64,000 nucleotides of DNA from CAZSBG01 sp964605145 (GCA_964605145.1 CAZSBG010000002.1:1-64000), one strand, 5' to 3'. Counted from the first letter of the stretch, positions 28,613 through 37,301 are shown. Program-made: numbers and translations. The notes: generated by a model not told the origin, from the sequence alone.

Positions 28613-30292
28613 ATGAAAAAAATAATATGTTATTTCCTGACATGGGCTCTTTCTCTCTTGATGTTTGGGATGCTCAATGCACAGGAAGAAGATCAAATTA
28701 AAGGAACGAATATTCATTACGAGCCAGGCGACTGGGTGAGCTATTCAATGACTCGATTCGTGCGATCGTTGGCTATGGGCAGAGAATTTGTTTATTTTGC
28801 AACGACGGGCGGTGTCACTCGGTATAATTATTTTTCGAACCGGTGGGATGAACCATTTACCATGAGCGATGGCATGGCTGATAATTACGTCATCACTGTT
28901 GCATACGATATGAACACGGATTATTTTTGGTGTTCGACTCACGCCGGTGTGAGCCTGTATCGAACAACTTTTCGGCGATGGGAAAATTATTTCAAAAAGG
29001 AACTTGGGCTATCCCGGGATGAAGAAGTTTTATCCATCGGATTTGACGATTTTTATGTGTGGTTGGAAACCAACAACGGCAGATTCCTGAAAGGCAGCAA
29101 TCAACAAGCTGTTTTTGAAAAAGTACCCTCTTCGGATGTACCTGTCAATAAAATAAAATGGTTCGGCCGACGTGTGAGCAACCTGGGCAACTTGCCTCAT
29201 TTGATGATGAATGATGGCTACTTTTTTGACACGGATGGATATATCAGAGACCATCGCCTGAATAATTACGATGTCACCTGTTATATGCGGGACAGATGGA
29301 GTACAATTTGGGTTGGATCGTGGGGGGCCGGCATTGGCAAGGCGGATGCCCGAATTGAAATATTGGAACTGATCCCTTTTGGGCTTTTTAAGGAAAATGT
29401 GACTGCCGCAAAAATGGATAATGAGTACAATATCTGGATGGGGGGATTCGGTTATCATGGTGAGGAAAGCGGCATTACGTTCTGGGACAGTGAAAATAAT
29501 GAATGGAAATATTTTCAGGCTCGATTTTTGAATGATCTGAAAAGCGACCAGATTTCGTCAATCGTAATTGATGAGCCCTATGTCTGGTTTGGGACTGAAT
29601 TTGGTGTGGCGTATTTCAATCGTGATAAATATGAGTGGCGAACATTCGATACCGGGTCGGGGCTCAGAGATAATTTTGTTTATGACGTTGAAACCGACGG
29701 AGAAAATGTCTGGATTGGAACGGAACGCGGCTTGTCGAAATTGGTGAAGAAAGATATGCGGGAAAAAGATTTCAGAATTACGGATGTTGTTCCCCAGGAT
29801 ATCCGCAGCATGGCGGTATATGATGTTCAGCTAATGAATAATTTGTTATGGATCGGCACGGAATTTGGATTGTACGTGTATGATATGCTCGAAGAAGATG
29901 GGGGTTTTGAAAACGAACCAAATGGACCTCAGAATAAAGTGATAGCTGCTGTTGAATGTTATCAGGACAAAGAAGTGTGGGTGGGTCTGCAGGATGGCAT
30001 TGAAGTGTTTGACATGGAGAAGCAGGAATGGTTGGGCGCGCCGGAAAAAAGATTTTACGAGTCGCGCGAGATTAATTTCCTCGAAGCAGATGAGTTCTCT
30101 GTGTGGGCTGCGACGAATTCAGGTGTTTTGAGATTTGACAGAGAACGAAAAAGGTGGATCGAATTTACCACCCGGGATGGTCTGATCAGCAATCACGTGA
30201 ATTGCATCATCCTTGATGGCGATTATGTCTGGTTCGGCACGGATATGGGATTAACGAAATTTTTCTGGAACGATCCGTATCGGATTGATTGA
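28613..30292 (+). CDS. Exported two-component-regulator-type propeller protein
   Basis: 559 residues. The signal peptide ends near LNAQEED. The whole mature chain is built of propeller blades of the Reg_prop type, with the repeated signature [VL]W.GT..G, e.g. YVWFGTEFGVAYFNRDKYEW, NVWIGTERGLSKL, LLWIGTEFGLYVYD, and FGTDMGLTKF at the end. The sequence stops right after the last blade and has no transmembrane segment, kinase domain or sorting domain, so it is a soluble exported propeller rather than a hybrid kinase. It lies immediately downstream of the sigma-54 regulator. Ligand binding or protein interaction is inferred from the fold only. Confidence 0.8.
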   Translation: MKKIICYFLTWALSLLMFGMLNAQEEDQIKGTNIHYEPGDWVSYSMTRFVRSLAMGREFVYFATTGGVTRYNYFSNRWDEPFTMSDGMADNYVITVAYDMNTDYFWCSTHAGVSLYRTTFRRWENYFKKELGLSRDEEVLSIGFDDFYVWLETNNGRFLKGSNQQAVFEKVPSSDVPVNKIKWFGRRVSNLGNLPHLMMNDGYFFDTDGYIRDHRLNNYDVTCYMRDRWSTIWVGSWGAGIGKADARIEILELIPFGLFKENVTAAKMDNEYNIWMGGFGYHGEESGITFWDSENNEWKYFQARFLNDLKSDQISSIVIDEPYVWFGTEFGVAYFNRDKYEWRTFDTGSGLRDNFVYDVETDGENVWIGTERGLSKLVKKDMREKDFRITDVVPQDIRSMAVYDVQLMNNLLWIGTEFGLYVYDMLEEDGGFENEPNGPQNKVIAAVECYQDKEVWVGLQDGIEVFDMEKQEWLGAPEKRFYESREINFLEADEFSVWAATNSGVLRFDRERKRWIEFTTRDGLISNHVNCIILDGDYVWFGTDMGLTKFFWNDPYRID

Positions 30293-30441
30293 GTTTATAG
30301 AGGGTGAAAAATGGATGAATCAGCGAAAAAAAATCTTGATAAGTACAAATATTTTGTTTAAAATAGAGTGTAATCAAGAAATAGTTTTCTTAAAGAATTT
30401 TATTAATGTACAATTGTAATAATCGAAGGAGAATATTCAGA

Positions 30442-30672
30442 ATGAATAAAAGAATATCAATATCTCCTGATATATGCCATGGAAAGCCAGTGATAAAAGG
30501 GACAAGAGTTCTAATTAGCAATATATTAGGAGCGCTATCTTCAGGAGAGACTATAGATCAGGTACTTGAAGACTATCCAAATATATCACGTGACGATGTT
30601 TTTGCAGCTCTTGAATTTGGCAGTCAATTATGCAACTTTGAAACTTATTCGTATGAAACTAAAGTGTTATGA
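30442..30672 (+). CDS. DUF433 family antitoxin-like protein
   Basis: 76 residues. Contains the DUF433 core, ISISPDICHGKPVIKGTRV followed by VLEDYPNISRDDVFAALEF, a winged-helix-like DNA-binding fold typical of antitoxins paired with DUF5615 PIN-like proteins. I chose ATG 30442 because AAGGAGA ends 9 bases before it; an upstream ATG at 30406 lacks such a site. The stop overlaps the start of the next gene as ATGA, giving tight translational coupling. It probably represses its own operon and neutralises the partner, as inferred from the family pairing. Confidence 0.88.
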   Translation: MNKRISISPDICHGKPVIKGTRVLISNILGALSSGETIDQVLEDYPNISRDDVFAALEFGSQLCNFETYSYETKVL

Positions 30673-31025
30673 AATTTTTCCTTGATGAAAATTTTCCAAA
30701 AACAGTGGCTTCAATATTGGAAGAAATGGGGCATGAAGTATTCGATATAAGATCAACTGAATTTGAAGGCTCCGATGATAATTTAATCTTTCAAATGGCC
30801 CAGGATAAGAAAGCCATTTTTCTTACGACAGATAAAGATTTTTTTCATACTATCCCGAGTTTATATGAAACTCATTATGGGATTGTAGTGATAGTTATTC
30901 GAAAACCAAATAGAAGTAGTATTATGGAGAAATTTTTATTCGCTTTGAATCACGTAGATCTATCGTCTTTTAAATCAAAGATACTTGTTTTGAGAGATAA
31001 TAATTATTCGATTTTTGGTGAATAA
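30669..31025 (+). CDS. DUF5615 PIN-like toxin
   Basis: 118 residues of the DUF5615 family (PIN/Mut7-C-like nuclease fold). Acidic residues are in the expected places: FFLDENFPKTVA at the N-terminus, DIRSTEFEGSDDNLIFQMA in the middle and LTTDKDFFH, which carries the third acidic site. It overlaps the DUF433 gene by four bases, the standard VapBC-like arrangement. Such nucleases are presumed to cleave RNA; the target here is unknown. A MITE-like element follows 61 bases downstream. Confidence 0.88.
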   Translation: MKFFLDENFPKTVASILEEMGHEVFDIRSTEFEGSDDNLIFQMAQDKKAIFLTTDKDFFHTIPSLYETHYGIVVIVIRKPNRSSIMEKFLFALNHVDLSSFKSKILVLRDNNYSIFGE

Positions 31026-31086
31026 TTATCAATCTTAAAATTCAATTTTATTTAAGGGCAACCAAAGGTTTTAATTTTTTATTTCA

Positions 31087-31285
31087 CTACCGGACACTTT
31101 TCAAATTATGTTCAGTAGAGCTGTCATTCCCGCAGGTTTTTGGCGGGAATCTCATAAAATTTTGTCAAATGGATGCCCGATAGAAGCCCAGTCTGTCATC
31201 CTTTATAAATTTAATGGAAGCTGGACATGGCATTCGGGCATGACAATTCTATAAAAAATTTCGTTTTGTAAAAAGTGTCCGGTAG
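31087..31285. repeat. MITE-like palindromic intergenic element, copy 1
   Basis: A 199-bp element bounded by perfect 15-bp inverted repeats, CTACCGGACACTTTT (31087-31101) and AAAAGTGTCCGGTAG (31271-31285). Inside are two hairpins: ATTCCCGC paired with GCGGGAAT near 31125-31150, and ATGCCCGA paired with TCGGGCAT. No open frame fits, so it is non-autonomous. The inner GTCATTCCCGC...GCGGGAATCTC core recurs in the element at 37430-37590. It fills most of the gap between the DUF5615 gene and plsY. Confidence 0.75.
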
Positions 31286-31380
31286 CAAGTTTTTTATATA
31301 TCTACTTTTGAATATCCAATAAAATATCAAAATCCTCGTCATCCGTTAGCTATTTTTTCTTAAGCTATTCTCGCTAAATT

Positions 31381-32022
31381 TTAGTTCGATTTCTTTTTCT
31401 TCAAATTGATTTTGTTCTCTTCCCCCTTCAAAATTCTCTGAATATTACTGCGATGCGTGAAAACAATGAGCAGCGCAATAAAAATTGCAAAGTACAACAA
31501 CTCCGGCGATGTCATATAATTGAACCATTTTTGCAGAATGAGCAAAACAATCGGCAGTGAGATTGCGGCGGACATAGAACTGACCGAAACCATTCGCACT
31601 GAAACCAACGTGATAAGAAATATCCCCAGGCAAATGAGGCCTGCAAGCGGATAGAGCGCGAAGAGCATTCCCGCTGCTGTGCCAACCCCTTTTCCTCCTT
31701 TGAAGCCTGCAAAAATCGTCCAGATGTGACCGAAAATGGCAGATAATCCGGCGATGATTTGAACCAAATGATGGCTCATTTGAACATCGTCTATTCGAAG
31801 TTGAGAAATGAGCAGCGTTGCCAGCACACCTTTGCCCACATCGACGATCATGACTATGGAGCCTAACTTCCAGCCCATGACGCGAATGGCATTGGTTGCC
31901 CCTGCGTTTTTGCTGCCGCGTTCCCGAATGTCGAATCCGCAGAACAACTTGGAAACGATTATGCTGGTTGGTATAGACCCGGCAAGGAAGCTAAGAATTA
32001 TGATTGCCAATATTGAAATCAT
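31381..32022 (-). CDS. plsY: Acyl-phosphate glycerol-3-phosphate acyltransferase PlsY
   Basis: 213 residues with the full PlsY pattern: an N-terminal membrane segment, FLAGSIPTSIIVSKLFCGFD, then DIRERGSKNAGATNAIRVMG, the loop HIWTIFAGFKGGKGVGTAAG and the C-terminal IFTHRSNIQRILKGEE. PlsY transfers the acyl group from acyl-phosphate to glycerol-3-phosphate to make lysophosphatidate at the inner membrane. The GSKNAGATN and FKGGKG motifs are the catalytic/substrate-binding loops of the family. It is the last gene of a minus-strand block with PlsC and a fatty-acid-kinase-like fusion. The C-terminal tail is Lys/Asn-rich, a little longer than usual. Confidence 0.95.
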   Translation of the reverse strand: MISILAIIILSFLAGSIPTSIIVSKLFCGFDIRERGSKNAGATNAIRVMGWKLGSIVMIVDVGKGVLATLLISQLRIDDVQMSHHLVQIIAGLSAIFGHIWTIFAGFKGGKGVGTAAGMLFALYPLAGLICLGIFLITLVSVRMVSVSSMSAAISLPIVLLILQKWFNYMTSPELLYFAIFIALLIVFTHRSNIQRILKGEENKINLKKKKSN

Positions 32023-32058
32023 TGTGATATTCCTTTACTTGATTGTACGGAAGTTCAA

Positions 32059-33891
32059 TTAATCATTGTAACCAACAAAGGCGATTCCTGCTGTGCCAGG
32101 CCCCGCGTGCACGCCCAACGCCGGCGCGGCGTCTACGATCGGGATTATTTCCTTCAGGTTGAAACGTTTTCTCAATTGGTCGGCGTACCATTCAGCCTTT
32201 TTCAATGCATTGGCGTGCGCTATCATGAATTTCACCCGTTTGTATTTCCTGGCTTCTTTTGAAATCTGATTCAGGGTTTTTTTCATGGCGTTTTTGTGCC
32301 CGATGGCTTTGAACGCCAAATATACTTTCCCCTCTGTATTCAGCGAAATGATTGGTTTTAAACAGAGCAAGCTCCCGATGAATCCTTTCTTTTTGCTGAG
32401 CCGCCCCCCTCTTACAACAAATTTAAGTGATGACAACGTGATAAGAATATGAAGATTATCAACCGCTTTGTTGACGCGCTCCACAACTTTGTCCATAGAC
32501 AGATTTTCCCTGATGGCTTCAGCAGCTTCCATAACGATAAGCCCCAGCGCTGCGGAAATGTTTTTACTATCGACGCAAACGATTTTTTTATTTTTGATAG
32601 TCGAGGCAACGCGTTCAATCACCTGCAAGGTTCCACTTGATCCTCGCGGCAGATGAATGGATAGCAGGGATTTGTACCTGGAAAGCGCTTCCTGAAACAC
32701 TCGCTGTATATCGGCCGCTGCCGGTTGTGATGTGGTTGGATGATATTCGGAGTGAACCAGTTTATCGTAAAATTCCATGGGAGTGATATTCACTTTGTCA
32801 AGATACGTTTTGGGGCCAAACGTAATTTTCAAAGGAATGATATGGATATGATTATCTTTGATGAACTGATACGGAAGATCGCACGACGAATCCGTTACAA
32901 TGCCGATTTCTTCCAGCGCTGTATTTTCGATAATATGCTGGTGTTGCTCAATCATATCATCGATTTTTTGATGGGAAATGTTACCGAACGTTGCAGCAAT
33001 ATCAAAAATCGTATCCGGGGAATTTGTATGAATATGCACTCTCACGCGCTCTTGAGAACCTGCAACGATGAGCGAATCACCCAATGGTGTCAGCTTTTCC
33101 CTGAGTGATATATGATCAATCCCATCACCGTTAATCATGCATTCGGTACAAAACTGAAATTTCATCTCATTCACTAAGTTTGCACCCGTGTACTGAGGAA
33201 TATTTCTTTCCGGTACATCGTTGTGGTGCAGAATTTTTTTTATTCTTCCTTTGTCAATGAAAAGAACAATGCCTTCCAGGATATTGACGAATCCTTCAGC
33301 TCCGGCATCCACAACGCCGGCCTTTCGTAAGACTTCCAGTTTTTTGGGCGTGTCAGCTAATGACTGCCTGGCCGTGTGAAGACCGTTCTTGAGTAATTCG
33401 ACAAAATCTTCTGTTTTTTGAGAGGCTTTTTCAATGTAATTGGACCAATCATTGATCACGGTCAAAATTGTTCCTTCGCGCGGTTCGGACAGGGCTTCGT
33501 GGGCAGCCTTTCGTGCATTTTTCACGGCTTCAGCAAATGCGGCTGTGGAGAGCCGCCATTTGCCCTTTACGCTGGCTGCGAAACCATAAAAGAACTGGGC
33601 GAGAATGGCACCTGAATTTCCCTGGGCGCCCATGAGCGCGGACTCGGCTAATTTGGAGCTCACCGAGTCAATCGATTTCTCTGATATTACGGACAGTTCC
33701 GATGAAATGTGATTCATAGTATGCGCCATGTTCGTGCCAGTATCGCCATCCGGCACGGGAAAAACATTTATCTCGTTCAAATGGTCCTGATTTTTTGCGA
33801 CGATTTTCGAACTGGCCAGAATCGCGTTTTTCAGCCTCTGCCCATCGAGATATTTAATTTTTCTGAGGTATAATTTTTTTATTTTGCTCAT
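32059..33891 (-). CDS. Fatty-acid kinase-like fusion: DhaL/FakA domains plus DegV/FakB domain
   Basis: 610 residues. The DhaL kinase domain (about 10-220) has NVFPVPDGDTGTNMAHTM for Mg-ADP and MGAQGNSGAILAQFF. A FakA-type middle domain (about 225-325) has CTECMINGD, LTPLGDSLIVAGS and VHIHTN. A DegV domain (about 330-610) has IGIVTDSSCDLP and the lipid-binding HPTTSQPAAAD. In Firmicutes FakA phosphorylates fatty acid held by a separate DegV protein, FakB; here both parts lie in one chain. Placed between PlsC and PlsY it should supply acyl-phosphate (inference). I chose ATG 33891 with GGAAA upstream; a TTG at 33930 would add 13 residues inside plsC. The start overlaps the plsC end by 38 bases. 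Confidence 0.85.
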   Translation of the reverse strand: MSKIKKLYLRKIKYLDGQRLKNAILASSKIVAKNQDHLNEINVFPVPDGDTGTNMAHTMNHISSELSVISEKSIDSVSSKLAESALMGAQGNSGAILAQFFYGFAASVKGKWRLSTAAFAEAVKNARKAAHEALSEPREGTILTVINDWSNYIEKASQKTEDFVELLKNGLHTARQSLADTPKKLEVLRKAGVVDAGAEGFVNILEGIVLFIDKGRIKKILHHNDVPERNIPQYTGANLVNEMKFQFCTECMINGDGIDHISLREKLTPLGDSLIVAGSQERVRVHIHTNSPDTIFDIAATFGNISHQKIDDMIEQHQHIIENTALEEIGIVTDSSCDLPYQFIKDNHIHIIPLKITFGPKTYLDKVNITPMEFYDKLVHSEYHPTTSQPAAADIQRVFQEALSRYKSLLSIHLPRGSSGTLQVIERVASTIKNKKIVCVDSKNISAALGLIVMEAAEAIRENLSMDKVVERVNKAVDNLHILITLSSLKFVVRGGRLSKKKGFIGSLLCLKPIISLNTEGKVYLAFKAIGHKNAMKKTLNQISKEARKYKRVKFMIAHANALKKAEWYADQLRKRFNLKEIIPIVDAAPALGVHAGPGTAGIAFVGYND

Positions 33892-34624
33892 TAGAATTTT
33901 CCAAAAATGATGAAAAACGGTGGCTGTCAATTAAATTCTGTGTGGTATTTTTTATATTTTTTCGAAGTTCATTGGCAGTCATATTTTTGAAGGAATCATA
34001 GGGAATGACTTCTCCGAAAACAAATTTCATTTTTCGCGGGCGAATCAGCCAGCTCGTCACTCGCTTAATTTGAAAAGCGCCCACCATGGCCGTGGGGATG
34101 ATGTCTGCCTTCGTTTTTTGAGCCAGAATAAACGGCCCTTTCATGAATGGAAGAAGCTGATCGTTTTTGGTCCGATGCCCTTCCGGTAAAATGATGATGG
34201 AGGTGCCGTTTCGAATTGCTTCCTCAGCGCGTTCCAGGCTTTTGATCGCGCTTTTTGTATTGGTTTGACTGATGGGAATATTGCCGAACCTTCGGATGAC
34301 CGGTCCCCAAATCGGCCATTCGAAATGTTCGTCTAATTCAACTCCACGCGCGAAATTGGGAATGTACCCGTAAAGCACGAACACGTCAAAAATATTGACA
34401 TGGTTGGACATGAATATGTATGTTTTATTCGGATCGACATTTTCCGAGCCGATAACTTCTACCCGAATGAAAAATACTTTCAAAAGGATACGGCACAAAA
34501 GTTTGGCAAACTTGTCATATTGCCGCGGCTTAAAAAGAAAGGAACAGGCAATGACCGATGTTCCCAGGATAAGAAAGCTGATTGACCCAATCAGGTACAA
34601 AAAAACAGAAATGATGTATTTCAT
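33854..34624 (-). CDS. plsC: 1-acyl-sn-glycerol-3-phosphate acyltransferase PlsC
   Basis: 256 residues. An N-terminal transmembrane segment (ISVFLYLIGSISFLILGTSV) is followed by the acyltransferase signatures: SNHVNIFD, i.e. the HX4D catalytic motif; FGNIPISQTN; and ILPEGHRTKND, equivalent to the usual FPEGTRS block. The enzyme adds the second acyl chain to lysophosphatidate. The C-terminus is Asn/Gln-rich. It is the first gene of the phospholipid block and overlaps the kinase fusion, so the three genes (plsC, kinase fusion, plsY) are probably one operon. Confidence 0.93.
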   Translation of the reverse strand: MKYIISVFLYLIGSISFLILGTSVIACSFLFKPRQYDKFAKLLCRILLKVFFIRVEVIGSENVDPNKTYIFMSNHVNIFDVFVLYGYIPNFARGVELDEHFEWPIWGPVIRRFGNIPISQTNTKSAIKSLERAEEAIRNGTSIIILPEGHRTKNDQLLPFMKGPFILAQKTKADIIPTAMVGAFQIKRVTSWLIRPRKMKFVFGEVIPYDSFKNMTANELRKNIKNTTQNLIDSHRFSSFLENSNEQNKKIIPQKN

Positions 34625-34701
34625 ACAAGAAAAAAAGTTATCGAAACGTTTAACTTAATGAAAACCGAAGGTCAATATATTGAAATATTGCAATAATGTC
34701 A

Positions 34702-34736
34702 AGAAAAAAATGGCCACTGCTTTTCAGCAATGGCCG
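34702..34736 (-). terminator. Rho-independent terminator after the symporter
   Basis: On the minus strand a hairpin, GGCCATTGC with GCAGTGGCC (8 of 9 pairs, 6-base loop TGAAAA), is followed by a T7 run. It lies about 30 bases after the symporter stop and separates that operon from plsC. Confidence 0.88.
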
Positions 34737-34766
34737 AATCAAAATCACTTTTAGACGAAGTGTTAT

Positions 34767-36698
34767 TTACAGCAAACCTCTTTTGAGGGCTTCTTTTTTC
34801 ACCGGTCCCCAGAAACCGATGGGACGGGACATGACGTAGTAGCGCACCAAATGATCCATGTCTTCTTTTTTGGTGAGAAAAGTAACCGGCAAATAAATCA
34901 TTGCGTTCAGGACGATCAAAATCCAGAACTGCAGATAATCCGGCAAATCGGGAATTACGCCAAATCGTGGAAGGATCCACACCACAAGCCAGCTCAGCCC
35001 GAGATTGGCGATCCAGGCGCTTAAGTAGCCCCAGGAATTGAATCGCCACCAGATGACTTGCAGTATGTTGGGCAGCCAAACGCCGGCGGCCATAATCCAC
35101 AGCGCGAAAATGAGCCACTGTGTAATTTCTTCTCCGATAATCGTTCCGAAAATGAACGATCCGATTAAAATAATGAACGTGGAAATTCGGCCTACAACCA
35201 CCAGCTTTTCTTCGCTGGCTTTGGGATTCACGTAATGATTGTAAAAATCGCGCGTTGCGTACATTGCTCCCAGGTTCAGTTGCGTTGAAACTGTGGAAAG
35301 ATGAATGGCCAAAATTCCTGCAAACAGGAATCCCACCATGCCGATGGGAAGATATTCGAAACCGACGCGGTACCAGGCCATTTCATATTCCTTGCCGGAA
35401 GCTAAGTGCGGGAAGAGCACGAAAAATCCCATAATGGCCGCTGCCCAGATGGAGTTTCGAATGAGCACAAGCGCGGTGCCGGCCCAGATGCTGTACGAGG
35501 CGTCGCGAACGGTTTTGGCGGACTGAATTCGCTGGGCTTCTGTGTACCAGTCGATATTGGTGCCCATGCCAAATCCGCCGATGAGTGCTATGATCATCAT
35601 TGTGATGAACCACGCCAATGGAAATTGGCCTTTAAACGTGCCGGTAAAGCTAAACGGATTAATTCGCCAGGCCTGGCCATCCAAATGATTTTCATCGATC
35701 ATGTTCCAGTCTGCGCCGTTATTGATGGAGTATTCCACATTCACCAACTTCCTGGTTTTGCCGGCCGTCCAGACAATGTTGTATTCTTTTTGGCTGACAA
35801 GTGTATCACCCGACCCCGGGAATAGAACCGTCAATTCGCTCCCCGGCGCATTATTCTTCACCAGTTTTTCAATTTTATTTTCAGTGAGCTTAAATTTTTC
35901 TTCAACAAAACGATCGACAATATAAAATGGTTCAGCGCTTTTTACCAGAATTTCGCCTGTTTCGGAATCGGTCAATCGCACCAGGCCCCAGGATACATCG
36001 GTTGGTGAATCAGGCACTTTCCAGACGCAGGTGCTGTTATATTTCTTCAATTTGGATATAATCGCATCAGGCCCTCCGGCAGCAATGACACCCCAGATGG
36101 ACACGATGAAAATCACCAGCAATGCGATAACGCCCTGCTGGAAATCGGCCATGACCACGCCCCAATAGCCTGAGAGCAGTACATAAACCGCACCGATGGT
36201 CGTGAAAATGACCAGCCCAAGCCACAAATCCCAGCCGAACAGGTAATTGCATAATTTTCCCATGGCAATGCCGACCCAGCCCAAAATGAACATATTCATA
36301 AACACCTGCCAGCCGGCAACCCAGCCGCGAAGCATTTCCGAACCGAGGCCACCGAATCTCAGACTCTGCCACTCCGCCTGACTGTAGGCCAGCGAGCGAC
36401 GGAAAATTCGCGTGGACACAAATGCGCTGATTGCGCACCAGCCGGCAAAGAACGCATACCACAAACCGGCAAATCCATATTTGTAAACAACACCGGCCAC
36501 CCAGATGGGCGTATCTGTTGCCGTATGTGTAGCATATACCGAAGAAGCTGGCAGCCACCAGGGGAGTCCCCTGCCGGCGAGGAAAAAATCAGATTGAGAG
36601 CGCTTGCCCAGGCGGTAAAAAATCGCACCGCAGACAATCATAAGTATAATAAAAAGGAATAACCAAAGCCAATCTAATAAAGCAAAAGAGATCATCAA
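34767..36698 (-). CDS. Sodium:solute symporter family transporter with an inserted exterior domain
   Basis: 643 residues, SSS superfamily. The core signatures are DFFLAGRGLPWWLPASSVYA in TM1/TM2, many Trp-rich helices and LAIHLSTVSTQLNLGAMYAT in the Na+-site region. Between residues about 210 and 358 lies a hydrophilic stretch that ordinary members lack. It contains GSGDTLVSQKEYNIVWTAGK and VEYSINNGADW, a pattern like the Kre9/KNH-type beta-sandwich (the ..YSTDNGSTW.. motif). I read it as an extracytoplasmic domain in a loop between two helices. Substrate unknown. Three tiny membrane-protein genes lie directly upstream on the same strand; a terminator follows. Confidence 0.9.
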   Translation of the reverse strand: MMISFALLDWLWLFLFIILMIVCGAIFYRLGKRSQSDFFLAGRGLPWWLPASSVYATHTATDTPIWVAGVVYKYGFAGLWYAFFAGWCAISAFVSTRIFRRSLAYSQAEWQSLRFGGLGSEMLRGWVAGWQVFMNMFILGWVGIAMGKLCNYLFGWDLWLGLVIFTTIGAVYVLLSGYWGVVMADFQQGVIALLVIFIVSIWGVIAAGGPDAIISKLKKYNSTCVWKVPDSPTDVSWGLVRLTDSETGEILVKSAEPFYIVDRFVEEKFKLTENKIEKLVKNNAPGSELTVLFPGSGDTLVSQKEYNIVWTAGKTRKLVNVEYSINNGADWNMIDENHLDGQAWRINPFSFTGTFKGQFPLAWFITMMIIALIGGFGMGTNIDWYTEAQRIQSAKTVRDASYSIWAGTALVLIRNSIWAAAIMGFFVLFPHLASGKEYEMAWYRVGFEYLPIGMVGFLFAGILAIHLSTVSTQLNLGAMYATRDFYNHYVNPKASEEKLVVVGRISTFIILIGSFIFGTIIGEEITQWLIFALWIMAAGVWLPNILQVIWWRFNSWGYLSAWIANLGLSWLVVWILPRFGVIPDLPDYLQFWILIVLNAMIYLPVTFLTKKEDMDHLVRYYVMSRPIGFWGPVKKEALKRGLL

Positions 36699-36742
36699 AT
36701 CCTCCGACTAAATGCGGTCAAATATGATTGGACGTGTGGATT

Positions 36743-36874
36743 TCAATTGTTTTTCATGAAATGACGGATGAGCATGTAGGTTACAAAAAAAGAAAATCCG
36801 AAAATAATCGCCGGAATGATAATACCCAGAATGGGCGATCCAATACGCGTAGCCATCAGCAAAAAACCAATCAT
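36743..36874 (-). CDS. Micro-protein, 43 residues, one transmembrane segment
   Basis: Short ORF beginning MIGFLLMATRIGSPILG and ending RHFMKNN, with one long hydrophobic helix (about 14-36, LGIIIPAIIFGFSFFVTYML). A good ribosome site, GAGGAG, lies 6 bases before the ATG, inside the end of the preceding 45-residue gene, which it overlaps as ATGA. It ends 45 bases before the symporter start. The tight coupling, the ribosome site and the membrane character support a real gene; a role as a small accessory subunit of the symporter is inferred from position. Confidence 0.72.
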   Translation of the reverse strand: MIGFLLMATRIGSPILGIIIPAIIFGFSFFVTYMLIRHFMKNN

Positions 36875-37008
36875 GATTTCTCCTCTTCCGGTTTGGTTTG
36901 CGTGTGTGCTTTATTTTTTTTATAATAGATATAGGCGAAAATCATGCCCATCAGGGATGCCGCATAGGCAATTGTCATCCCAATTACAACGGCAAAACCT
37001 TTGCTCAT
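36871..37008 (-). CDS. Micro-protein, 45 residues, one transmembrane segment
   Basis: Short ORF beginning MSKGFAVVIGMTIAYAASLM and ending TKPEEEKS. One hydrophobic helix (about 5-28) is followed by a Lys-rich cytoplasmic-type segment YYKKNK and an acidic tail. A near-consensus ribosome site, GGAGGTGA, precedes the ATG. It overlaps the stop of the 98-residue gene and the start of the 43-residue gene by four bases each, so all three are translationally coupled. No family recognised. Confidence 0.75.
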   Translation of the reverse strand: MSKGFAVVIGMTIAYAASLMGMIFAYIYYKKNKAHTQTKPEEEKS

Positions 37009-37301
37009 TTGGTCACCTCCCATTTTTGAATATCTTCGATTTGCTTCAGGTATTCTTTTTGTTTTTTCTCATATTCCTGAGAAATCATTTTCAGCTTTGG
37101 GTCGATAACCCAATACATGAGTGCAGAAAGAATAATGCCAAAACCAAGAATGATGAAGCCGCTGGTTAGCAGAAGAAACGCGAGCGCGCTGCCAATGGTG
37201 AGGAAAATGTAAGCAAGCGCGGAAAGGACAATGGCGATCCAGTCTTCCTTGCGCCATTCATCCGCTTGTTTGGGCGTCCATTCACGACGGATAAGTGCCA
37301 T
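37005..37301 (-). CDS. Small membrane protein, 98 residues, two transmembrane segments
   Basis: Starts MALIRREWTPKQADEWRKED; AAGGAGTGG just upstream decides this ATG over a more distal one at 37406. Two hydrophobic helices (AIVLSALAYIFLTIGSALAFLL and a second one around FIILGFGIILSALMYWVI) are followed by a Lys/Glu-rich cytoplasmic coiled tail (QEYEKKQKEYLKQIED). The general layout recalls small DUF485-like partners of SSS symporters, but I cannot claim membership. It is the first gene of the symporter operon, its stop overlapping the next start. Confidence 0.78.
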   Translation of the reverse strand: MALIRREWTPKQADEWRKEDWIAIVLSALAYIFLTIGSALAFLLLTSGFIILGFGIILSALMYWVIDPKLKMISQEYEKKQKEYLKQIEDIQKWEVTK

